This document shows positions 43,435 to 51,939 of a DNA stretch of 64,000 nucleotides, piece by piece. The position numbers and the translations under genes are program-made. Source of the DNA: Chryseobacterium ginsenosidimutans (GTDB lineage Bacteria > Bacteroidota > Bacteroidia > Flavobacteriales > Weeksellaceae); the NCBI RefSeq assembly GCF_030823405.1, contig NZ_JAUSXC010000001.1, positions 3,145,001 through 3,209,000 on the forward strand, in the 5' to 3' direction. The notes beneath the pieces are model-generated. The model worked only from the letters and a program-made list of their open reading frames with translations. It searched no databases and was not told the DNA's origin. Positions within the stretch are counted from its first letter, which is position 1; each line of letters opens with the position of its first letter.

Positions 43435-46062
43435 ATGAATCAGACGGAAATCATTAACATTTTTACAAAAAAAACCTTAGGGCTTACTTTTGTACTCTCG
43501 GCGGCGGCATTTGCTTTTGCGCAGGAAAAGGTAGGTATTTCCGGGTCGGTTGTCAATAAAAGCAATCAGCCTGTTCCTTATGCTTCGGTTACTTTCAGTA
43601 ACAAGGCTAATAAATTATTAAGCGACGCAACTCTTACCGACGAAAAAGGACAATATAAACTTGACCTTACCCCAGGAGCTTATGATATAACCGTAGAAGC
43701 AATTGACTACCAAAAAAGTGTTATCAACAAACAAATTACAGCTGCCGGAAATATCGGAGCTTTATCTATTGAGCCTGAAAAAAGTGCTACCAACATAAAA
43801 ACAGGAGATATTCAGGGAGTTGTGATTACAGCACCATCTACAAAACCTTATAAAGTAGAACTGGATAAAAGAACTTATGACCCGTCTCAGGATATCATCA
43901 GTAAAGGTGGAAATTTACAGGATGTACTTCAAAATGTACCTTCTGTAGAAGTTGATACAGATGGGACGGTTTCTATGAGAGGTAGTTCGAATGTTAAGTT
44001 TTTAATTAATGGTAAACCTTCTGCCCTCCTTGGTATTTCGGAAGGAAGTAATGCTCTTCAAAGTATTCCGGCTGATCAGATTGAAAGAATTGAGGTAATT
44101 ACAAATCCTTCATCGAAATTTGAAGCAAGTGGAACTTCAGGGATTTTAAATATTATTTTAAAGAAAAGTAAAAAAGTAGGTTTTAATGGTAGCGTTGTAG
44201 GAACTTTGGGTTATCAACCAAGAACAATGTTAAACGCCAATTTAAGCTGGAGAAAAAATAAATGGACTTGGTTTGTGAATGGCGGTGGTGGATACAATGA
44301 ATCTACAACTACCAACAGAAACAGTAATATTAATTATGATAAAAATCAGAAATTTCAATTATTAAGATCGGACCAAGAAACTAAGAATAAAAATTATTCT
44401 AAAAACTATAATGCTACAGCAGGTTTTGTTTACGATATTGATGACAAAAACTCTGTAAATTTATCTGGTACAGTAAGGACTTTTGATAATGAAACTGATG
44501 GTAGAATCAATTATAATTATCTTTATAATTTCGATGGATTTACAAATCCAAATACATTAAGGACAAGTAATGGCACCAATACAAATTTAGCTTTCCAAGG
44601 AGATTTAGGCTGGGATCACAAATTTAATGATAAAGGACATAATTTATCTACATCATTGAGTCTTCAAAGTAATAAGAGCAATAATTATACTGATATTTTC
44701 CAACAATCTGATTATTTAATAAAAAGAGATGAGAGTGATCTTGATCTGGATGGAGATTATAATGAAATTATAGATATTGAACATAAGATGGATTATCAAA
44801 TTAGTAATAATTCTCAATATTCAAGGACTAAATCTATAATTGGGAAAATTGATTATGAACTTCCCATTGGGGAAAATTCAAAATTAGAAGCAGGATATAG
44901 AATTGACAGCAATAATAATTTTTATGACAATACTGCAAATGAAGCACTGGCATTAAATACTCCACTTTCAGTATTAGGTAAATTTACCAATGTTACAAAT
45001 TATGATGAACTATTTAATGCATTTTACTTACAATTCCGTAGTAAAATAGGCAAATTTGGTTACCAATTAGGCCTTAGAGATGAACTTTCTAATGTAAAAG
45101 TAAATTATCAAAATCTTGATACAGACCCCAAAACGATACATTCAATAAACAACAATAAGAATTACAATAACTTATTTCCAAGTGTATATTTGAGTTATGA
45201 TTTAGGAAAAGACAATCAGTTCTTATTAAACTATTCCAGAAGAATTGACAGACCACGTTCTTGGTTCTTGATTCCTTATTTTTCAATTACAGATAATCAA
45301 AACTTATTTTTAGGGAATGTAGATTTGAACCCATCTTACGTAGATTCATTTGAATTTGGATACAGTATTTCTAAAAAGAAATTTACGTTGAACCCTACGC
45401 TTTTCTATAGAAAAACCACTGATGACAGTAAAATTGTTTCTTATCAGGAAGATGAAAACACAAACGTTTATTTTACAACTCCTTTAAATCTAGGAACAAA
45501 CGAGCAATATGGTTTGGATTTCAATGGAACCGCAGATGTATTTCCTTGGTTAAAATTAATGGGAAGTTTTAGCTTATTCGGTTACAAAACGACAGGAGAA
45601 TATTCTTATAACACAATTGATATTAAGGGGAATGATGTAACACGAATTCAATCTTACGCAGGTGATGGCTTATCTACAAGGGCAAGATTGAACGCTACAT
45701 TTAAAGTAGACAAAACCTTTAGTTTCCAATTGCAAGGATTTTACAGAGGACCGCAAAATACTGCAAGCCAAGACAGAAAGGCAATGTATGCTTTAAATCT
45801 TGGAGCTTCTAAGACAATATGGAACGGAGATGGAACACTCGCTTTCAACATGCAGGATATATTCAATACACGTTCTATGAGAAGTGTTAATTATCTTGCA
45901 ACAGGTATCAGAGAGTCTTATATGCAGTGGCAGCCAAGACAGTTCTCAATCTCTTTAACTTACAGGTTCAAACAAGGTAACGAAAAAGTGGAGCAACCTA
46001 AAAAGAAAAAAGACATCAACTCCAATGCAACAGGAGACGATCAACAAGGAGGACCAATGTAA
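43435..46062 (+). CDS. TonB-dependent-receptor-like outer-membrane beta-barrel protein
   Basis: The 875-residue protein starts with a signal peptide ending near AAAFAFAQ (about residue 30). A carboxypeptidase-regulatory-like domain follows (residues 35-110, PYASVTFSNKANKLLSDATL, GAYDITVEAIDY). A plug domain comes next (GGNLQDVLQNVPSVEVD, VSMRGSSNVKFLINGKP, ERIEVITNPSSKFEA). The remainder is a long barrel (outer membrane protein beta-barrel family type) with a final aromatic strand QFSISLTYRF, then a polar tail. No SusD partner lies next to it. The ligand is unknown. It is followed by a strong terminator. Confidence 0.93.
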   Translation: MNQTEIINIFTKKTLGLTFVLSAAAFAFAQEKVGISGSVVNKSNQPVPYASVTFSNKANKLLSDATLTDEKGQYKLDLTPGAYDITVEAIDYQKSVINKQITAAGNIGALSIEPEKSATNIKTGDIQGVVITAPSTKPYKVELDKRTYDPSQDIISKGGNLQDVLQNVPSVEVDTDGTVSMRGSSNVKFLINGKPSALLGISEGSNALQSIPADQIERIEVITNPSSKFEASGTSGILNIILKKSKKVGFNGSVVGTLGYQPRTMLNANLSWRKNKWTWFVNGGGGYNESTTTNRNSNINYDKNQKFQLLRSDQETKNKNYSKNYNATAGFVYDIDDKNSVNLSGTVRTFDNETDGRINYNYLYNFDGFTNPNTLRTSNGTNTNLAFQGDLGWDHKFNDKGHNLSTSLSLQSNKSNNYTDIFQQSDYLIKRDESDLDLDGDYNEIIDIEHKMDYQISNNSQYSRTKSIIGKIDYELPIGENSKLEAGYRIDSNNNFYDNTANEALALNTPLSVLGKFTNVTNYDELFNAFYLQFRSKIGKFGYQLGLRDELSNVKVNYQNLDTDPKTIHSINNNKNYNNLFPSVYLSYDLGKDNQFLLNYSRRIDRPRSWFLIPYFSITDNQNLFLGNVDLNPSYVDSFEFGYSISKKKFTLNPTLFYRKTTDDSKIVSYQEDENTNVYFTTPLNLGTNEQYGLDFNGTADVFPWLKLMGSFSLFGYKTTGEYSYNTIDIKGNDVTRIQSYAGDGLSTRARLNATFKVDKTFSFQLQGFYRGPQNTASQDRKAMYALNLGASKTIWNGDGTLAFNMQDIFNTRSMRSVNYLATGIRESYMQWQPRQFSISLTYRFKQGNEKVEQPKKKKDINSNATGDDQQGGPM

Positions 46063-46080
46063 TCCTTCTTATATAAATAA

Positions 46081-46112
46081 AAAAATCCCGAAAATATTTT
46101 CGGGATTTTTTT
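46081..46112 (+). terminator. Bidirectional terminator
   Basis: ATCCCGAAAAT/ATTTTCGGGAT is flanked by A5 and T7. It serves the TonB-like receptor gene on the plus strand and, read the other way, lies immediately beyond the cytidylyltransferase stop. Confidence 0.88.
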
Positions 46113-46563
46113 ATTTTACTGTTTCGGCTTTTGCGCTTTTTGCCAATTCGGCTTCATAGATTCTTTTTCTTAGGTCACTGGAAGAAAACCTATGGTCTCT
46201 TTTATTATAAAAGATCTCAATTCCTTTTTCTTCACAGTATTTTTTACCTGTAAAATCTCTGTCCATATAATCGTCACCGATAATTCTTACGTCAATCACG
46301 AAGGACTTTAAAATGTCTTCCAAATCTTCTTCCGTGTAGTAAGGAATAATTTCGTCAACGGCATTTACAGCTCTCAGCTGGATATATCTTTCTACAATTG
46401 TCTGGGTTGGCTTATTTTTATTAGGACGATCATGAGAAGGATCAATCTGGAGACCAACAATAAGATAATCACAAACCGTTTTTGCTTCCTCCAGCATTTT
46501 AATGTGACCGGCATGTAATAAATCGAATGACGAAAATGTAATGCCTATTCTCTGTGTTTTCAT
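46111..46563 (-). CDS. Cytidylyltransferase-like nucleotidyltransferase (TagD/RfaE-C type)
   Basis: The 150-residue protein has the nucleotidyltransferase HxGH motif in SFDLLHAGHIKMLEEAK near residues 10-26. RFSSSDLRKRI near the C-terminus fits the ISSTxIR-like second motif. These enzymes join CTP or ATP to a sugar or polyol phosphate. The closest known types are glycerol-3-phosphate cytidylyltransferase and the ADP-heptose synthase domain. It is the last gene of an operon with galE and a DegT aminotransferase, so a role in surface polysaccharide precursor synthesis is likely. Confidence 0.85.
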   Translation of the reverse strand: MKTQRIGITFSSFDLLHAGHIKMLEEAKTVCDYLIVGLQIDPSHDRPNKNKPTQTIVERYIQLRAVNAVDEIIPYYTEEDLEDILKSFVIDVRIIGDDYMDRDFTGKKYCEEKGIEIFYNKRDHRFSSSDLRKRIYEAELAKSAKAETVK

Positions 46564-46589
46564 ATCAAATTCTTTTTTTATGACTTAAT

Positions 46590-47612
46590 TTAAATGTTTC
46601 TTGTTTCTAAATATTTTTGCCATTGCCAAACTGTTCTCAGAGCTTCTTCCAAAGAAGTATCAGACTTCCAGTTAAGCTCTTTTTCCGCTTTGTCAACATT
46701 AGCATAGGCAATCGTAATATCACCTTCTCTCCTTTCACATATCCGATAAGGAACTTCTACATTATTGGCAATTTCAAAAGCTTTTACAACTTCCAAAACA
46801 GAAGAGCCTTTTCCTGTTCCAAGATTATAAATATCAATCGTAACTTCGCTGGAGTCACTTTCCATTAATTTTTTTAAGGCTGCAACATGGGCTTTCGCAA
46901 GATCCATAATGTAGATATAATCACGAACTGCCGTTCCATCTTCTGTAGGATAATCATTTCCCCAAATATTAAGCTTTTCACGGATTCCTGCTGCGGTTTG
47001 CATAACGTAAGGTACTAAATTATTCGGAACTCCGATTGGTAATTCACCAATTTTAGCCGATGGATGCGCCCCAATCGGGTTAAAATATCTTAGTAACGAA
47101 ATCTTACGATGATAAGCTTTTGCAAAATCAATTAAGATCTCTTCCCCCATCTGTTTCGTTTTTCCGTAAACGCTTTCAGGTAATTTCAACGGAGTATTTT
47201 CATTGATCGGCATTTCATCTGCCTGTCCATAAACTGTGCACGATGAGCTGAAAATAAAATTTGAAATTCCTCTTTCTTTAAATTCCTGCAAAATATTAAT
47301 TAATGAAAATAAATTATTCTCATAATAATCAACCGGCTTTATCTGGCTTTCACCCACTGCCTTGAATGCTGCGAAATTGATACACCCATCAATCGGATGA
47401 GCATCAAAAACCTGTGTGAGAAGTTCTTTTCTTTTTAAATCGAAAGGATAAAAAACAGGCTTTTTACCTGTAATTTCCTCAATATTATTTAAAATAAACC
47501 TCTCTGAGTGAGACAAGTCATCTACAATAACAACTTCAAAATTGTTATTCAAAAGTTCTACAACCGTGTGTGAACCAACATATCCGAGACCTCCTGTTAC
47601 AAGTATTGCCAT
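46590..47612 (-). CDS. galE: UDP-glucose 4-epimerase
   Basis: GalE interconverts UDP-glucose and UDP-galactose. It is an extended SDR of 340 residues. The NAD-binding start is MAILVTGGLGYVGSHTVVEL. The catalytic residues lie in FSSSCTVYG (Ser) and PESVYGKTK (Tyr-x3-Lys). YFNPIGAHPSAKIGE and RDYIYIMDLAKAHVAAL are typical of bacterial GalE. The gene lies 26 nt before the cytidylyltransferase and 19 nt after a small membrane protein gene in the same direction. Confidence 0.95.
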   Translation of the reverse strand: MAILVTGGLGYVGSHTVVELLNNNFEVVIVDDLSHSERFILNNIEEITGKKPVFYPFDLKRKELLTQVFDAHPIDGCINFAAFKAVGESQIKPVDYYENNLFSLINILQEFKERGISNFIFSSSCTVYGQADEMPINENTPLKLPESVYGKTKQMGEEILIDFAKAYHRKISLLRYFNPIGAHPSAKIGELPIGVPNNLVPYVMQTAAGIREKLNIWGNDYPTEDGTAVRDYIYIMDLAKAHVAALKKLMESDSSEVTIDIYNLGTGKGSSVLEVVKAFEIANNVEVPYRICERREGDITIAYANVDKAEKELNWKSDTSLEEALRTVWQWQKYLETRNI

Positions 47613-47631
47613 TTTTTAGTAATTGTTTTTT

Positions 47632-48078
47632 TTAATCATTATGTGTTCCTATTTTATCCAATTCAGATAAATCTAAATGAAATTTTTTCTTGTTATTAAG
47701 ATAAATTAATAAAGAAAATATCAGAATTAATACTGTACTTATAACAACTATCGTATATCTACTTTCTCTATTTTTATATTTTAAATAATAATGAATACCA
47801 AAATCATAAAAATTTAATATAATAAGAAGAAAATACATTATACTAAGAAATAAAACAGCCTTTTGAGGTTTCGATAAAAGCAAAATTAATATAATTGCGT
47901 AAACAATGAAATAACAAAAGTACAATATCAAATCTCTGCTTTGATTTTCATTAGCAAAGCTATATTTTTCAAAAAAAATGAATGAATATAAAGTTAAAGC
48001 TGTTAGTAAAAATAAAATAAGACTAATTACAATGTTAGTTATATATAGTTTTTTACTATTAAAAATATTTCTTCTCAT
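47632..48078 (-). CDS. Small four-helix membrane protein, unknown
   Basis: The 148-residue protein is mostly hydrophobic, with four likely membrane segments (VISLILFLLTALTLYSFIFF, LYFCYFIVYAIILILLL, AVLFLSIMYFLLIILNFY, YTIVVISTVLILIFSLLIY). It has a basic N-terminus and an acidic C-terminus. No family is recognised. Its ATG overlaps the DegT-gene stop by one base (TAATG), so it is part of the polysaccharide operon. A GtrA-like or accessory role is conceivable, but there is no motif to support it. The DNA is AT-richer than its neighbours. Confidence 0.75.
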   Translation of the reverse strand: MRRNIFNSKKLYITNIVISLILFLLTALTLYSFIFFEKYSFANENQSRDLILYFCYFIVYAIILILLLSKPQKAVLFLSIMYFLLIILNFYDFGIHYYLKYKNRESRYTIVVISTVLILIFSLLIYLNNKKKFHLDLSELDKIGTHND

Positions 48079-49202
48079 TATTTCATAAACTCCAACACAG
48101 CATCCGTAATATACTTCAACTGCTCATCATCCAATTCCGTGTGCATCGGAAGAGAAATCACCTGATCCAACAATTTATCTGTATTTACGAAATCCGCATC
48201 ATTACTTTCCTGATAATAAGCTTTTTGTTTTCTCAAAGCTACAGGGTAATAAATCATTGCAGGAATTTCTTTTTCAGTTAAAAATTTCTGTAATTCGTTA
48301 CGTTTTCCGTTCAAGATTCTCAACGTATATTGGTGAAAAACGTGACTAGAATAATCCGCTCTTTTTGGTGTTAAAATATTTTCGTTTCCTGCAAAAGCTT
48401 CATCATAATAATCTGCCGCTTTTTTTCTTGCTTCATTATAATGATCCAGATTAGGAAGTTTCTTTCTTAAAACTGCAGCCTGAATACTGTCTAATCTTGA
48501 GTTTACCCCTACCTCATCATGATAATATCTTTCGTACATACCGTGGTTTACGATTCCTCTTAAACGGTGTGCCAATTCATCATTATTAGTAATAATTGCA
48601 CCTCCGTCTCCATAACAACCTAAATTTTTCGATGGAAAGAAAGAAGTTGTTCCTACAGTAGACATTGTTCCCGCTTTTTTTACACTTCCGTCTGAGAATG
48701 TATATTCAGAACCAATTGCCTGTGCATTATCTTCGATTACATATAAATTATGCGCTTCTGCAATTTTTAAAATTTCTTCCATATTTGCACACTGTCCGAA
48801 AATATGTACAGGAATAATTGCTTTTGTCTTAGGCGTGATTGCTTTTTTTATTGCGTCCGTTGAAATCGTAAACGTATCATAATCAACATCTACCAAAACA
48901 GATGTAAGCTTTAATAAATGAATAACTTCCACTGTTGCTGCAAAGGTAAAATCTGCTGTGATAATTTCGTCTCCTTCTTTCAAATCAAGAGCCATCAAAG
49001 CAATCTGAAGTGCATCGGTACCATTTGCACAAGGAATAACGTGTTTTACGTCTAAATAAGACTCTAATTCATTCTGGAAAGACTTTACTTCCGGCCCGTT
49101 AATAAAAGCCGCGGAATCCATTACATTTAAAACTGCATTATCTACTTCATTTTTTATTTTGTAATACTGACTTTGTAAGTCAACCATTTGAATCTTTTTC
49201 AT
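48078..49202 (-). CDS. DegT/DnrJ/EryC1/StrS-family sugar aminotransferase
   Basis: These PLP enzymes add an amino group to a keto-sugar nucleotide, or dehydrate it. The 374 residues contain CANGTDALQIAL near 57-68, VIEDNAQAIGS with the cofactor Asp near 155-165, and the Schiff-base lysine in TSFFPSKNLGCYGDGGAI. FHQYTLRI and the C-terminal SLPMHTELDDEQ match sugar aminotransferases of the WecE/WbpE kind. It is the first gene of the operon that also has galE and a cytidylyltransferase. Confidence 0.92.
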   Translation of the reverse strand: MKKIQMVDLQSQYYKIKNEVDNAVLNVMDSAAFINGPEVKSFQNELESYLDVKHVIPCANGTDALQIALMALDLKEGDEIITADFTFAATVEVIHLLKLTSVLVDVDYDTFTISTDAIKKAITPKTKAIIPVHIFGQCANMEEILKIAEAHNLYVIEDNAQAIGSEYTFSDGSVKKAGTMSTVGTTSFFPSKNLGCYGDGGAIITNNDELAHRLRGIVNHGMYERYYHDEVGVNSRLDSIQAAVLRKKLPNLDHYNEARKKAADYYDEAFAGNENILTPKRADYSSHVFHQYTLRILNGKRNELQKFLTEKEIPAMIYYPVALRKQKAYYQESNDADFVNTDKLLDQVISLPMHTELDDEQLKYITDAVLEFMK

Positions 49203-49288
49203 AAATAAATATTTTTGTAAAAATAAGGAATTTAAAATCCTATCAAAAATTTTATTGATTTTGTTTTATCTTTATACAAAATAAATAC

Positions 49289-50896
49289 ATGAAAAGAACT
49301 TTACTCTTTTGTCTTTTAGCGGGTTACTCTGTAACTTTTGCGCAGACATCGCTTGTTTTTGTATTTTTTAAAGACAAGCCAAACAAGGCTGCATTTTATG
49401 CAAATCCTTTATCTGAGCTGTCTCAAAAGTCTCTCAACCGAAGGACTTCATTAGGAATTACACTTAATGATCAGGATGCTCCTATAGAACAATCTTATAT
49501 TACGAACCTTCAAAGTTTAGGATTTACCGTTACAGATTATTCGAAATGGCTGAATGGCGCTGCTGTTAATGCAACTCCGGCTCAGATTGTGACGCTTCAG
49601 GCGCAGACTTATGTACAGTCCGTTGAAAGTTTTGCTAAAAATTCTTCGGGAGGAACGAAAGTTAAAAATGTCAATAAATGGGATGATCCAGCCAATTCTA
49701 CCAATAAAGTTTTAACAATATTTGATTATGGTTCAGGTTCTGCCCAGATTGATCAGATTAATCTTCGTCCGCTTCATTTGGCAGGTTATACGGGAACCGG
49801 AGTTACTATTGCTGTAATTGATGCCGGATTTCCAAGTGTTAATATCGGTTCTGCCTATTCAAGATTGTGGACAAACGGTCACATTAAAGGAGGATATGAT
49901 TTTGTAGCGAAAGGCACAGATATTTACAATACCAGTTTAAGTAATCATGGCTCTGTGATTCTGGGAGCCATTGGAGGTTATATTCAGGACACTTTTGTAG
50001 GAGCTGCACCAGATGCAGACTTTTATCTTTACCGAAGTGAAAATGCTGCCGTAGAAATTCCTGAAGAAGAATTATACTGGATTGAAGCAGCGGAAGAAGC
50101 CGACAGAAAAGGTGTTGATATGATTACGACATCTTTAGGTTATGCAACTTTTGATGATCCGAAATATAATTATACTTACGCTAATCTGAATGGCACAACA
50201 TCTTTTATTGCAAGAGGAGCAGAAATTGCTGTTAACAAAGGTATTTTCACATTATTTGCTGCCGGAAATTCCGGGGTACAACCGTGGCATTATCTCCTGA
50301 CTCCGGCTGATAACGCAAAAGTTTTCACGATCGGATCTGTAGATTCTGCGGGAGCATCATCAAACTTTTCGTCATACGGTCCCAATTCCGCAGGAGTGAT
50401 AAAACCGGACGGAAGCACAAGAGGAACTGCAAGTCTTTCAGTTTACAATAATACCACTACCACCGTGAACGGAACATCGATTGCAACGCCGATTGCAGCC
50501 GGAGGAGTGGCCTGTTTAATTCAGGCTTTTTCTATGATGAACCGAGATTTGATGAGAAATAAATTGAGAGAAAATGCCTCACTTTATCCAAGCCATACCG
50601 ATCAAATGGGTTTCGGTATTCTTAATTTCGGAAACTTTTATAATAATGTTCTGAGTACTTCCGAATTAGTTAAAAAAAACAATATTGCCATTTTCCCGAA
50701 TCCTGTTAAAAATATTCTGAATATTGCTTCTGAAAGTGATGTTTTGTCGTTGGAAGTTTACGACAATTTAGGAAGATTGATTACCAAAAATAACAATCAG
50801 AAATCTGTAAAGGTCGAAGATTTTTCGAAAGGTGTTTATTATCTGAAAATTCAGACTAAGGATAAAGTTTATTATGAGAAATTCATAAAGGAATGA
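49289..50896 (+). CDS. Secreted subtilisin-like serine protease with T9SS sorting domain
   Basis: The 535-residue protein has a signal peptide (MKRTLLFCLLAGYSVTFAQ). An inhibitor-like prodomain extends to about 155. An S8 catalytic domain follows with Asp178 (TIAVIDAGFP), His220 (SLSNHGSVILGAIGG) and Ser397 (NGTSIATPIAAGG). FAAGNSG is the oxyanion Asn region. After about 455 comes a T9SS type A domain (IAIFPNPVKNILNIA ... GVYYLKIQTKDKVYYEKFI). It should be a cell-surface or released protease. Transcribed alone; a terminator follows. Confidence 0.94.
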   Translation: MKRTLLFCLLAGYSVTFAQTSLVFVFFKDKPNKAAFYANPLSELSQKSLNRRTSLGITLNDQDAPIEQSYITNLQSLGFTVTDYSKWLNGAAVNATPAQIVTLQAQTYVQSVESFAKNSSGGTKVKNVNKWDDPANSTNKVLTIFDYGSGSAQIDQINLRPLHLAGYTGTGVTIAVIDAGFPSVNIGSAYSRLWTNGHIKGGYDFVAKGTDIYNTSLSNHGSVILGAIGGYIQDTFVGAAPDADFYLYRSENAAVEIPEEELYWIEAAEEADRKGVDMITTSLGYATFDDPKYNYTYANLNGTTSFIARGAEIAVNKGIFTLFAAGNSGVQPWHYLLTPADNAKVFTIGSVDSAGASSNFSSYGPNSAGVIKPDGSTRGTASLSVYNNTTTTVNGTSIATPIAAGGVACLIQAFSMMNRDLMRNKLRENASLYPSHTDQMGFGILNFGNFYNNVLSTSELVKKNNIAIFPNPVKNILNIASESDVLSLEVYDNLGRLITKNNNQKSVKVEDFSKGVYYLKIQTKDKVYYEKFIKE

Positions 50897-50900
50897 TACA

Positions 50901-50937
50901 AAAAAAGAGCTGTTAAAATATATTAACAGCTCTTTTT
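50901..50937 (+). terminator. Bidirectional terminator after the protease gene
   Basis: GAGCTGTTAA/TTAACAGCTC arms with a 6-nt loop are flanked by A6 and T5. It lies between the convergent protease and hydrolase genes. Confidence 0.88.
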
Positions 50938-50941
50938 CTTT

Positions 50942-51853
50942 TTAGTTAAGGTGTTTTAAAATCCAGTTTAAACATTCTTCCGAATCCATGATACTCCAAG
51001 AATGTGGATGTCTAAAACCTTCCGGTCTCACTCCTCTGTCATTGACTATCATTAAATCTGCATTTTTATGCCCCTTTAATTTTAATAAGTTCATCATTGC
51101 CGTAATACTGATGCAATTAGTATCATACAAATCTCTGCCTCTATTTTTCATCTGCCATGTAATCCCGGGTTCCGTATATATGAGAACAGGAATATTCATC
51201 AGATATTTTGCGTTTCCACCATCTTTTTCACTATACAAAAACATAGATTCTTTAATATAATTTTCTTTGTTTTTATCAGGATAGCCAATAGCATCAACCA
51301 TTTCTTTATTAAAATTTTTAGCTTCATTTACGGCAACTTCAGAAAAATCTCTTTCTATATCGCGATTTAACTGATAATACATTTTTTCATAATCGAGTGG
51401 CGGATCAAGCGCAAAAATTGAATTTGGAATAAAGTATGTATTTTTATCTCTAACTGCAATTTCCGCATATTTAACAGCCAGCATTCCTCCGTATGATAAT
51501 CCTCCGATAGTTATTTTATCTTTAGAAATGTTATACTTTTCAACAATGTCTTTTGCTATTCTGTCTAAAAATTTTCGTTCAAGATTCATTTTGAAATCAC
51601 CATCTTCAAAACCTGGAAAAACAACAATTAAGTTTTTCTCAACAGCCAATTCATCCAAATAGATTTGATTCATCACTTTTTCCGGAGTTTCTCCGCCACC
51701 AGGCAAAATAATAATCATTCCGATTGGCTTTCCTTTCGGAATTATTTTATAATAAAAATTCGGAGTATCTTTAAAAGTAATTTTTTCAGGTTCCTGAGCA
51801 AAAATTTCAATTGAAAAAGCAAAAAGAATTAAAATGAAAAATTTAAAGTTCAT
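50942..51853 (-). CDS. Exported alpha/beta-hydrolase-fold protein
   Basis: The 303-residue protein has a signal peptide (MNFKFFILILFAFSIEIFAQE). An alpha/beta-hydrolase fold follows: an oxyanion segment IGMIIILPGGGETPEKV near 44-60, the nucleophile elbow KITIGGLSYGGMLAVKYA with Ser in GLSYGG near 120, and a probable His in GFRHPHSWS near 278. An esterase or peptidase role is possible. No closer family could be named. It is convergent with the T9SS protease and monocistronic. Confidence 0.82.
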   Translation of the reverse strand: MNFKFFILILFAFSIEIFAQEPEKITFKDTPNFYYKIIPKGKPIGMIIILPGGGETPEKVMNQIYLDELAVEKNLIVVFPGFEDGDFKMNLERKFLDRIAKDIVEKYNISKDKITIGGLSYGGMLAVKYAEIAVRDKNTYFIPNSIFALDPPLDYEKMYYQLNRDIERDFSEVAVNEAKNFNKEMVDAIGYPDKNKENYIKESMFLYSEKDGGNAKYLMNIPVLIYTEPGITWQMKNRGRDLYDTNCISITAMMNLLKLKGHKNADLMIVNDRGVRPEGFRHPHSWSIMDSEECLNWILKHLN

Positions 51854-51939
51854 TTGTTATTAGTTTAAAATTAATTTATAAAAAACTACCCGAAAGTACG
51901 AGTAGTTTCTATATAAAACGTTGAATATAATTAAATTAT

